Origin: Chloroflexota bacterium
Lineage (GTDB): Bacteria; Chloroflexota; Limnocylindria; Limnocylindrales; CSP1-4
Reading direction: 5' to 3'
DNA: 14,581 nt
Assembly (NCBI GenBank): GCA_021801545.1
Contig: JAJYXX010000125.1
Span: 1-14,581, forward strand
The translations under genes and the position numbers were made by a program. Shown one piece after another: positions 1-5,764 of the stretch (position 1 is the stretch's first letter; every line of letters begins with the position of its first letter). The notes under the pieces are model-generated. The model ran no database searches. It saw nothing but the letters and a program-made list of their open reading frames with translations, and had not been told where the DNA came from.

Positions 1-351
1 CTCGGACACGGCCAGCGAATCGTCATCTCGGACGCGGGCCTGCCGATCCCGTCCGGCGTCCGGCGGATCGACCTTGCGGTCCGCTGCGGCGTGCCGTCGT
101 TCGCGGACGTGCTGTCGACCGTCGCGGCAGAGCTGGCCGTCGAGCGCGTCGTCATCGCGACGGAGTCGGACACGGTCGGGCACGGCCGGATCCGCGACAT
201 CCTCGCCCGAGCGCTCGACCGCACCGTGCTCGTCGATGTCGTATCTCACGAAGAGCTCAAGGAGATGAGTGCGAGCGCGGTGGCCGTCGTCCGAACGGGA
301 GAGTGCACTCCGTATCTCAACGCGGTGCTCGTCGCAGGGGTGAGCTTCTGA
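1..351 (+). CDS. rbsD: D-ribose pyranase RbsD, partial (5' end off window)
   Basis: RbsD interconverts the pyranose forms of ribose in the cytoplasm so that imported sugar can be phosphorylated. The frame is open from base 1 to TGA at 349-351, giving 116 residues. The family is about 130-140 residues long, so roughly the first 17 are missing beyond the edge. Recognisable blocks are LGH at the very start, whose His corresponds to the family's catalytic histidine, then SDAGLPIP, RIDLA, GVPSF, VVSHEELKE and the C-terminal RTGECTPYLN block ending in AGVSF. The stop overlaps the rbsA start by one base (TGATG), so the two are translationally coupled. FucU is the only close alternative family. The downstream rbsACB order and the ECTPYLN ending favour RbsD. 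Confidence 0.9.
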   Translation, partial: LGHGQRIVISDAGLPIPSGVRRIDLAVRCGVPSFADVLSTVAAELAVERVVIATESDTVGHGRIRDILARALDRTVLVDVVSHEELKEMSASAVAVVRTGECTPYLNAVLVAGVSF

Positions 352-1862
352 TGTCGCTCCTGCGTCTCACCGGGGTCACCAAGCGCTATGGCGGCGTGCC
401 GGTGCTCTCCGACATCGACCTGTCGATCGAGCCCGGCGAGGTCGTCGGACTCATCGGTGAGAACGGCGCCGGCAAGTCGACCCTGATCAAAGTCGTCGCC
501 GGGGCCGTGATGGCCGATGCGGGCGAGGTGCGTATCGACGAGCAGCCCGTCACGTTCGCCGGACCGGCCGACGCGATCAAGGCCGGTATCGCGGTCATCT
601 ACCAGGAGCTCAGCCTCTGCCCGGCGCTCGATGCGACCGAGAACATCCTGCTCGGTTCGCTGCCGCGTCGTGGCCCGCTCGTCGACTGGCGGACCGCTCG
701 GGCCGAGGCCGCGGGCTGGTTGCGTGACCTTGCGCCCGGGATCCCGCTCGACGTGCCGACGAAGGACCTCAGCGTCGGGCCGCGGCAGCTGATCGAGATC
801 GCCCGGGCGCTTGCGCGCCGAAGCCGGCTCATCTTCATGGACGAGCCGACGGCCTCGCTGTCCGACCGCGAGACGGAGCTCCTGCTCGACATCGTCCGTG
901 ACCTGCGCTCGCGAGGGGTCAGCGTCGTCTTCGTGACCCATCGGCTCGAGGAGGCCCTTGCGGTCGCCGATCGCCTCGTCGTCCTTCGGGACGGGCGGAA
1001 GGTCGGCGAGCTCGAGGCCACCACGGCCACGCGCGATGACCTGATCAGGCTCATGGTCGGGCGAACCCTCGTCCATGACGGCGTTCCGCCGCCGGTGCCC
1101 GACGCCGCCGAGGTCGTGCTCGAGGGACGCGACCTGGGCCGTCACGGCCGCTTCTCGGGCATCTCCTTCCAGGTTCGTCGAGGCGAGGTGCTCGGCCTTG
1201 CCGGCCTTGTCGGGGCCGGCCGGAGCAGCCTCCTGCGGGCGATCTTCGGCGCCGAGCCGATCGATGGCGGGACGCTCCTCCTGGACGGACGGCCGGTGCG
1301 GGTCAGGAGTCCCCGAGAGGCGATCAACCTGGGGATCTTCCTGGTGCCCGAGGACCGCGGCCGGCAGGGTCTCGTCCGGAGCATGTCCGTCGCCGAGAAC
1401 GTCGCGATCGCGAGCTGGCCGATGCTCGGGAGGCTCGGGTTCGTACCGGACGGTGCCGTGGAGCGGCTTGCGAACGAGCAGGTGCGCGAGCGCGACATCC
1501 GGCTGCGCACGATCCACCAGCGAGTCCTGTCGCTGTCCGGGGGGAACCAGCAGAAGGTCGTTCTCGGTCGCTGGCTCGCCCTTCGGCCGCGGGTGCTCCT
1601 GCTCGACGAGCCGACCCGCGGGATCGACGTTGGGGCGAAGGCCGAGATCTACCAGCTCATCCGCGACCTGGCCTCGAACGGAGTGGCGATCCTCCTGTCG
1701 ACGTCGGAGCTGCCCGAACTGCTCGCGCTCGCGAACCGATCGATCGTCCTCCGCGACGGCGTCGCGGTCGGCGAGCTGCCGGCCGGCGCGAGCCAGGAAC
1801 AGGTGATGCACCTGGCGACCGGTGGGGCGGTCGCGCCGCTCGAGCTCGGGAGGAGGGGATGA
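351..1862 (+). CDS. rbsA: ribose ABC transporter, ATP-binding protein RbsA (two fused ATPase domains)
   Basis: This is the cytoplasmic ATPase that powers ribose import with RbsC and RbsB. It has 503 residues, the usual length for the tandem-domain sugar ATPases. The first domain has Walker A GENGAGKST (residues 36-44), a weak signature LSVGPRQ and Walker B LIFMDEPT. The second domain has GLVGAGRSS in the Walker A position, with Arg replacing the Lys. It then has a strong signature LSGGNQQ and Walker B VLLLDEPTRG. A degenerate second Walker A is normal in this family. The ATG at 351 is chosen because it overlaps the rbsD stop, has AGGGG upstream and begins at the normal N-terminus. A GTG 48 bases upstream would add an unrelated tail. 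The 3' end overlaps rbsC by four bases (ATGA). Ribose specificity is inferred from rbsD and rbsB. Confidence 0.93.
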   Translation: MSLLRLTGVTKRYGGVPVLSDIDLSIEPGEVVGLIGENGAGKSTLIKVVAGAVMADAGEVRIDEQPVTFAGPADAIKAGIAVIYQELSLCPALDATENILLGSLPRRGPLVDWRTARAEAAGWLRDLAPGIPLDVPTKDLSVGPRQLIEIARALARRSRLIFMDEPTASLSDRETELLLDIVRDLRSRGVSVVFVTHRLEEALAVADRLVVLRDGRKVGELEATTATRDDLIRLMVGRTLVHDGVPPPVPDAAEVVLEGRDLGRHGRFSGISFQVRRGEVLGLAGLVGAGRSSLLRAIFGAEPIDGGTLLLDGRPVRVRSPREAINLGIFLVPEDRGRQGLVRSMSVAENVAIASWPMLGRLGFVPDGAVERLANEQVRERDIRLRTIHQRVLSLSGGNQQKVVLGRWLALRPRVLLLDEPTRGIDVGAKAEIYQLIRDLASNGVAILLSTSELPELLALANRSIVLRDGVAVGELPAGASQEQVMHLATGGAVAPLELGRRG

Positions 1863-2827
1863 ACCTCGCTCGCCTCGGGTCGCTCCGGGCGGTTTCGGTG
1901 CGTTCGCTCATCGACTACGGGATCTACATCGCCTTCGTCCTGCTCTGCCTCGCGCTCGCCGTCGCCTCGCCGGTCTTTGCAACACCAGAGAATCTGTTCA
2001 ACGTCGCGCTCCAATCGTCGATCAATGCCCTGCTCGCGTTTGGGATGACGTTCGTCATCCTCACCGCGGGGATCGACCTGTCGGTCGGCTCGCTCGTCGC
2101 GGTTGCCGGGGCGGTCGGCGGCGGCCTCATGGTCAGTGGGGTCGCCTGGCCGGTCGCACTCTTGGCAGGGCTGATCGCGGGAACGCTCCTTGGCTTCGCC
2201 AACGGTGTCGCCGTCACGGCGTTCCGGATCCCGCCGTTCATCGCGACCCTGGCGATGCTGTCGATCGGGCGGGGCCTGACCCAGCTCTACACGGGCGGGC
2301 GGCCGTTCACCGGGCTCGATCCGACGTTCAACCAGCTCGGCCAGGGATCGGTCGGTCCGATCCCGATCCCGGTCCTCGTCATGCTCGTCACGGTCGGGAT
2401 CAGCTGGCTCGTGCTGCGCCACACCGTCTTCGGGCGGAACGTGTACGCAGTCGGCTCGAACCCGGAGGCGGCCCGCCTGGCAGGCGTCCGGGTGACGAGG
2501 GTGCTCCTCGGCGTGTACACGATCTCGGGGTTCCTCTCGGCGCTGGGCGGACTCGTCCTGACCGCCCGGCTCTCCTCGGCGCAGCCGACGGCCGGATTGG
2601 GCTTCGAGCTCGACGCAATCGCCGCCGTCGTCGTCGGCGGGACGAGCCTCGCCGGCGGCGAGGGGAGCATCCTGCGCACCCTCATCGGGGCGCTGATCAT
2701 CGGCGTCCTGAACAACGGCCTGAACCTTCTGAACGTCGACCCGTTCATCCAGCCGGTCGTCAAAGGCGCGGTGATCCTCATCGCCGTCGGCCTCGATCGG
2801 CTCAAGACTCGAACGGGGGGCAGTTGA
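1859..2827 (+). CDS. rbsC: ribose ABC transporter, permease RbsC
   Basis: This is the inner-membrane permease of the ribose importer, with 322 residues, the typical length for the BPD_transp_2 sugar permeases. Hydrophobic stretches run almost continuously through the protein, consistent with eight to ten membrane helices. Family landmarks are ALLAFGMTFVILTAGIDLSVGS near residue 60-80 and the cytoplasmic coupling segment AVGSNPEAARLAGV around residue 200. The C-terminal part carries GGTSLAGGEGS and ends in VILIAVGLDR. The ATG at 1859 overlaps the rbsA stop and sits directly behind a very purine-rich Shine-Dalgarno stretch, GGGAGGAGGGG at 1848-1858. It is the middle member of the rbsD-A-C-B unit. 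A 127-bp gap with a hairpin separates it from rbsB. Confidence 0.92.
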   Translation: MNLARLGSLRAVSVRSLIDYGIYIAFVLLCLALAVASPVFATPENLFNVALQSSINALLAFGMTFVILTAGIDLSVGSLVAVAGAVGGGLMVSGVAWPVALLAGLIAGTLLGFANGVAVTAFRIPPFIATLAMLSIGRGLTQLYTGGRPFTGLDPTFNQLGQGSVGPIPIPVLVMLVTVGISWLVLRHTVFGRNVYAVGSNPEAARLAGVRVTRVLLGVYTISGFLSALGGLVLTARLSSAQPTAGLGFELDAIAAVVVGGTSLAGGEGSILRTLIGALIIGVLNNGLNLLNVDPFIQPVVKGAVILIAVGLDRLKTRTGGS

Positions 2828-2912
2828 TGGGAGGTGGCCGGTCATTCGCATCCGCTCGATCGCAGACTCGGCGGCGGGCTGGGTGATCCGAGGGTTCTGT
2901 TCGTGGTCCAAA

Positions 2913-2931
2913 GGGAGCGATGGTCGCTCCC
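2913..2931 (+). promoter_or_regulatory. hairpin between rbsC and rbsB
   Basis: GGGAGCGA, a three-base loop TGG, then TCGCTCCC: a perfect 8-bp stem in the rbsC-rbsB gap, nine bases before the rbsB Shine-Dalgarno (AGGAGG at 2941-2946). No T-run follows, so a simple intrinsic terminator is unlikely. In many binding-protein transport operons a stem at this place protects or separately processes the binding-protein message, which is needed in excess. That role is inference here. Confidence 0.55.
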
Positions 2932-2954
2932 ATCAGCACCAGGAGGAGTGAACC

Positions 2955-3872
2955 GTGAATGCTAGGAAACTGGTCGCCATCCTCGCGGCGAGCACGCTGC
3001 TCATCGCTGCCTGCTCGACCGGCGGAGGCGGCGGCAGCAAGACGATCGGGCTGGCGCTCTCCACGCTCAACAACCCGTTCTTCGTCGCCCTGCGCGACGG
3101 CGCCCAGGCGAAGGCCACCGAGCTGGGCCTGACGCTGCAGGTCGCCGACGGGCAGGACAACCTCGCGACGCAGATCAGCCAGATCGAGGACTTCATCACC
3201 AAGAAGGTGGCGGTCATCATCATCAACCCGGTCGACTCCGACGGGATCGTGCCCGCCGTCCAGAAGGCGAACGACGCGAAGATCCCGGTCGTCACCGTCG
3301 ACCGCGCCGCGAACGGCGGGACGGTCGCCAGCCACACCGCCAGCGACAACGTGGCCGGCGCGAAGATGGCCGGCGAGTTCCTGATCAAGCAGGTCGGCTC
3401 GGGCACGGTCGTCCAGCTCGAGGGGATCGCCGGGACGTCGGCAGCCCGCGATCGTGGTACCGGCTTCAAGCAGGCGATCGACGCCCAGACGGCGGTGACG
3501 CTTGTCGCCTCGCAGACGGCCGACTTCGCCCGCGACAAGGGCCTGAACGTCATGCAGAACCTGCTGCAGGCCAATCCGGACATCAAGGGCGTCTTCGCTC
3601 AGAACGACGAGATGGCGCTCGGTGCCGTCCAGGCGATCGACGCGGCCGGCAAGAGCGGCCAGATCGTCGTCGTCGGCTTCGACGCGATCCCCGACGCGCT
3701 GGCCGCGATCGAGCAAGGCAAGATGGCCGCGACCGTCGCCCAGCAGCCGAAGGTGATGGGCCAGACGGGCGTCCAGATCGCGAAGGACATCATCGACGGC
3801 AAGACGGTCCAGGCAAGCGTGCCCGTCGAGGTCACGCTCGTCACGAAGGAGAACGTCGCGCAGTTCAAGTGA
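2955..3872 (+). CDS. rbsB: ribose-binding lipoprotein RbsB
   Basis: This is the extracytoplasmic solute-binding protein of the ribose importer. The GTG start at 2955 has AGGAGG eight bases upstream. The N-terminus is a lipoprotein signal: positive MNARK, a hydrophobic core, then lipobox LIAAC with the lipidated Cys at residue 20 and a glycine-rich linker. The mature part matches the periplasmic ribose-binding family closely: STLNNPFFVALRDGAQ, INPVDSDG, VVTVDRAA, HTASDNVAGAKMAGE, QLEGIAGTSAARDRG, GLNVMQNLLQANPD, FAQNDEMALGA and VVVGFDA. Its 305 residues are normal. A lipid anchor instead of a free periplasmic protein suggests a Gram-positive or otherwise single-membrane-like envelope, though lipoproteins also occur in diderms. 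No kinase gene (rbsK) follows in the window. Confidence 0.94.
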   Translation: MNARKLVAILAASTLLIAACSTGGGGGSKTIGLALSTLNNPFFVALRDGAQAKATELGLTLQVADGQDNLATQISQIEDFITKKVAVIIINPVDSDGIVPAVQKANDAKIPVVTVDRAANGGTVASHTASDNVAGAKMAGEFLIKQVGSGTVVQLEGIAGTSAARDRGTGFKQAIDAQTAVTLVASQTADFARDKGLNVMQNLLQANPDIKGVFAQNDEMALGAVQAIDAAGKSGQIVVVGFDAIPDALAAIEQGKMAATVAQQPKVMGQTGVQIAKDIIDGKTVQASVPVEVTLVTKENVAQFK

Positions 3873-3888
3873 GATCGGGCGTCCGATC
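3873..3888 (+). terminator. stem-loop directly after rbsB (possible terminator)
   Basis: GATCGG-GCGT-CCGATC is a perfect 6-bp stem with a four-base loop, beginning one base after the rbsB stop codon. No T-run follows (GCGTTGTG), so it is not a textbook rho-independent terminator. It could cap the 3' end of the rbs message or be a weak terminator. The toxin-antitoxin promoter lies about 105 bp further on. Confidence 0.35.
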
Positions 3889-3993
3889 GCGTTGTGGGCG
3901 TTCGGGGCGGCGGGTCATCGGTTGGTGGCCTGCCGCCTCGATACCTGCAGCCTGCGCCCGGGGATCGAGGACGGCCTCCTGGCGCCGTGCCGG

Positions 3994-4022
3994 TTGACGC
4001 AACAGACTATGTTGCGTACGAT
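3994..4022 (+). promoter_or_regulatory. promoter of the Xre-RES toxin-antitoxin operon
   Basis: -35 TTGACG at 3994-3999, a 17-bp spacer, and -10 TACGAT at 4017-4022 form a near-consensus housekeeping promoter. The predicted transcript start is near 4029. That leaves a short leader of about 27 bases holding the Shine-Dalgarno GAGGAG (4043-4048) before ATG 4056. It is the best-formed promoter in the window and supports 4056, not the upstream in-frame GTG at 3894, as the antitoxin start. Confidence 0.7.
3997..4017. promoter_or_regulatory. 21-bp palindromic operator inside the toxin-antitoxin promoter
   Basis: ACGCAACA, spacer GACTA, TGTTGCGT: perfect 8-bp arms around a 5-bp spacer. It starts within the -35 box, fills the whole spacer and ends on the first base of the -10 box. 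A bound dimer would block RNA polymerase. The adjacent gene encodes a helix-turn-helix antitoxin, so autorepression by the antitoxin or the antitoxin-toxin complex is the natural reading. That is inference from the family and the position. Confidence 0.65.
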
Positions 4023-4055
4023 GCGGTGGCCGAAGACTCCCCGAGGAGACGCAAG

Positions 4056-4391
4056 ATGCCGGTTCCGGTCCGTGAACGTGTCAGTGCCCTGGTCGGCGAC
4101 GTCGGGAGTCGGGCGGCGGTCGCCCGCCTCCTGCAGGTCGATCGCTCGCGCGTCACGCGCTGGCTGGCAGCCGACGAGGAACCGGATCAGGCGAACCGTC
4201 GAGCGATCGACGCCTTCGAGTTCGCGCTCGAGCGGCTCACCAGCCGGTACCGCCTCGAGACAGCTCTGAAGTGGCTCGAAGGCCTGAACCCGCACCTCGG
4301 AGATTCCCGGCCCAGTGACCTGCTCCGAAACGGGCGCGTCGCCGAAGTCCTGGCGGCGATCGAGGCGGACGAGACCGGTACCTACGCCTGA
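4056..4391 (+). CDS. Xre/MbcA/ParS-family antitoxin
   Basis: This is the antitoxin half of an Xre-RES pair: it should bind and inhibit the RES toxin and repress the operon. It has 111 residues. The N-terminal half is a compact helix-turn-helix domain (about residues 10-50) with SRAAVARLLQVDRSRVTRWL. The C-terminal half is the MbcA/ParS toxin-binding domain (DUF2384), recognised from ALKWLEGLNPHLG, RPSDLLRNGRVAEVL and the terminal GTYA. Members of this family end in a short tail that plugs the toxin's active site, and here the protein stops right after GTYA. The ATG at 4056 has GAGGAG seven bases upstream and lies just downstream of the promoter. A GTG at 3894 in frame would add 54 low-complexity residues and run through the promoter. 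The stop is one base before the proposed toxin start. Confidence 0.88.
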   Translation: MPVPVRERVSALVGDVGSRAAVARLLQVDRSRVTRWLAADEEPDQANRRAIDAFEFALERLTSRYRLETALKWLEGLNPHLGDSRPSDLLRNGRVAEVLAAIEADETGTYA

Positions 4392-4392
4392 G

Positions 4393-4947
4393 GTGCTGTA
4401 TCGCCTCTTCCCCTGGGACCTCGCGGCCGACGCATCATCGCCCGGCGGCGCGCTGTTCAACCCACGGGCGCAGCAGGGCAGGGGGCGCCACGACAACCCG
4501 GATCTCTACGGCGCTCTCTACGTGGCTCGCGTCGAGGTGTCCGCGGTTGCCGAATGGCTGGCCGGCTTCCGCGGTCAGATGCTGGTGCCGGACGACTTCG
4601 TCCGGACCGACGGGCGTCGGTGGGCGCTCGTCGGGTTGGACGATGCGGCCCTGCGCGGGATCGTGGACCTCGACGACCCGGTGGAGCTCGAGGCGAGACG
4701 CATGCGGCCATCAAGGGTGGCCACGCGCACGCGGTCGACGACGCAACAAGTGGCCGAGACCCTCTTCGCCGAAGGGATCCCGGGCTTCGGTTGGTGGTCT
4801 ACGCTCGAGGCAGCCTGGCCGAACGTGACGCTCTTCGCAGAACGCGCCCTCGACGCGCTCAACGTCGCGGAGGGCCCACGCGAGATCGGCATCGACGATC
4901 CGGTCGTTCGCGCCGCCGCCGCAGCCATCGGCGTCACCCTCTCGTGA
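4393..4947 (+). CDS. RES-domain toxin (predicted NAD+-degrading)
   Basis: RES toxins destroy NAD+ (as an NAD+ phosphorylase or glycohydrolase) and arrest the cell when the antitoxin is lost. The proposed product has 184 residues. Features in order: LYRLFPWD at the N-terminus, FNPRAQQGRGRHDNP with conserved Arg32, YGALYVA with Tyr43, VAEWL with Glu54, and GFGWWST with Ser136, followed by WPNVTLFAER. These Arg, Tyr, Glu and Ser positions fit the set from which the family takes its name. The start chosen is GTG 4393, one base after the antitoxin stop, giving an N-terminus of family-like length by coupled translation. GTG 4315 is the alternative and would overlap the antitoxin by 77 bases with an arginine-rich tail. 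Family assignment is firm. The exact reaction is inferred from characterised relatives. Confidence 0.87.
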   Translation: MLYRLFPWDLAADASSPGGALFNPRAQQGRGRHDNPDLYGALYVARVEVSAVAEWLAGFRGQMLVPDDFVRTDGRRWALVGLDDAALRGIVDLDDPVELEARRMRPSRVATRTRSTTQQVAETLFAEGIPGFGWWSTLEAAWPNVTLFAERALDALNVAEGPREIGIDDPVVRAAAAAIGVTLS

Positions 4948-4975
4948 CATCGGCGGGCCTCCGTGAGGCGCTTGA

Positions 4976-5012
4976 GCGGCTCCGGTAGGCGGCGTAGCGA
5001 GGCGGCTCCGGT
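4976..5012 (+). repeat. 11-bp direct repeat upstream of the nucleotidyltransferase-like gene
   Basis: GCGGCTCCGGT occurs at 4976-4986 and again at 5002-5012, a 26-bp period. The second copy runs into TTGACG (5012-5017). It may be a regulatory repeat or chance in GC-rich sequence. Confidence 0.4.
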
Positions 5013-5040
5013 TGACGGCGGCGTGGCTGGAGCCGATGCT
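5012..5040 (+). promoter_or_regulatory. possible promoter, would give a leaderless transcript
   Basis: TTGACG at 5012-5017, a 17-bp spacer, and GATGCT at 5035-5040, which matches only half of the -10 consensus. A start about seven bases downstream would fall on or beside ATG 5047. That gene has no properly spaced Shine-Dalgarno: the nearest GGAG is about 14 bases away. A leaderless message is therefore possible. Weak evidence. Confidence 0.25.
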
Positions 5041-5046
5041 GGCAGC

Positions 5047-5700
5047 ATGGCAGTCGATCGGGCGGCCGCCCGCCACGCCCTCATCTCCATCGTGGCCCGG
5101 CGTCAGAAGCCGGGCTCGGGCAGCCTTCTGAGCGAGCTGATGCGGTCGCGGAGGGAACGGATGGACTGGTGGACCGAAGCGCTCGCCAGCCTGGGCGGCG
5201 TCAGGCATGCGGTCGCAGGGGCGGTGGCCGCCAACACCTATATGCCCCCTCGGCAGACCGCGGACATCGACGCGGCCGTTCGTCTGCCCGACCTGCCCGG
5301 CGCCGAGGAGGCGCTCCGCCAGGCGGGCTGGACGCGTCAGGGGGCGCTGCGGCTCGGGGGCGGCCTGCGGGGGAGCGCGTGGGGCAGGGCCGGGCGGGAG
5401 CTCGACCTGCTTGGCCTGCCCGGTCGCTGGGGAGAGGAGGCCATCACGGCCGCGCAGCAGAACCTGGTGGAGGGGCGGCCGACCCTCACCCTGGAGCACC
5501 TGGTGGTCGCCAAGCTCATCTCCGGCCGAGCCGTGGACGTTGCCGACCTGAGCCGGATGCTCGGGGCCGCCAGCGCGGAAGCCCTCGCCGTCGTCCGCGG
5601 AGCCGTCACCCGGCATCTGCCCGACGCTCGCGACGACCTCGAGCAGCTCATCGTGCTGGGTAAGCTCGAGTACGAGCCGCCGCGGCCCGACGAGCTGTAG
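5047..5700 (+). CDS. nucleotidyltransferase-fold protein (AbiEii-like)
   Basis: The product has 217 residues. The pattern AGAVAANTY (residues 57-65), RQTADIDAAV with Asp73 and Asp75, and a third acidic position in RELDLLGL (Asp120) matches the metal-binding aspartates of minimal or AbiEii-type nucleotidyltransferases. The later segment LEHLVVAKLISGR followed by DVADLSRML is also typical of that group. Relatives serve as toxins in AbiEi/AbiEii and MNT/HEPN pairs, or as tRNA- or protein-modifying NMP-transferases, but no partner antitoxin or HEPN gene lies next to it. The canonical GS motif before the aspartates is degenerate (AGAVA), so activity is uncertain. ATG 5047 gives the longest sensible N-terminus. 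The internal ATG at 5161 (MDWWTEAL) would still keep the whole recognisable domain. It ends 64 bp before the broken hsdM. Confidence 0.6.
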   Translation: MAVDRAAARHALISIVARRQKPGSGSLLSELMRSRRERMDWWTEALASLGGVRHAVAGAVAANTYMPPRQTADIDAAVRLPDLPGAEEALRQAGWTRQGALRLGGGLRGSAWGRAGRELDLLGLPGRWGEEAITAAQQNLVEGRPTLTLEHLVVAKLISGRAVDVADLSRMLGAASAEALAVVRGAVTRHLPDARDDLEQLIVLGKLEYEPPRPDEL

Positions 5701-5704
5701 CCGG

Positions 5705-5717
5705 GTGCGAGTCGCAC
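5705..5717. repeat. short perfect inverted repeat before hsdM
   Basis: GTGCGA-G-TCGCAC lies five bases after the stop of the nucleotidyltransferase-like gene. It is too tight for a hairpin with a one-base loop, so if meaningful it is a small protein-binding palindrome. It may be chance. Confidence 0.25.
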
Positions 5718-5764
5718 GCCTGCGCGGCGTGACCAGTTCGTACGCAGATGGAGCCCTGACCGCC

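Noticed and set aside
246..1811. 521-codon open frame on the minus strand opposite rbsA
   Set aside because: It is the antisense of a strongly supported rbsA, with a disordered, Arg/Asp/Pro-rich product and no domain. Long antisense frames are expected in GC-rich genes.
1649..2911. 420-codon minus-strand frame opposite rbsA-rbsC
   Set aside because: It is the antisense shadow of rbsC and gives a low-complexity Asp/Glu/Arg product.
2802..3716. 304-codon minus-strand frame opposite rbsB
   Set aside because: rbsB has a signal peptide and family motifs throughout. The reverse frame has none.
3894..4055. 54-residue N-terminal extension of the antitoxin from GTG 3894
   Set aside because: It would span the -35/-10 promoter and operator. 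The product is Gly/Pro/Arg-rich, and ATG 4056 has the proper Shine-Dalgarno.
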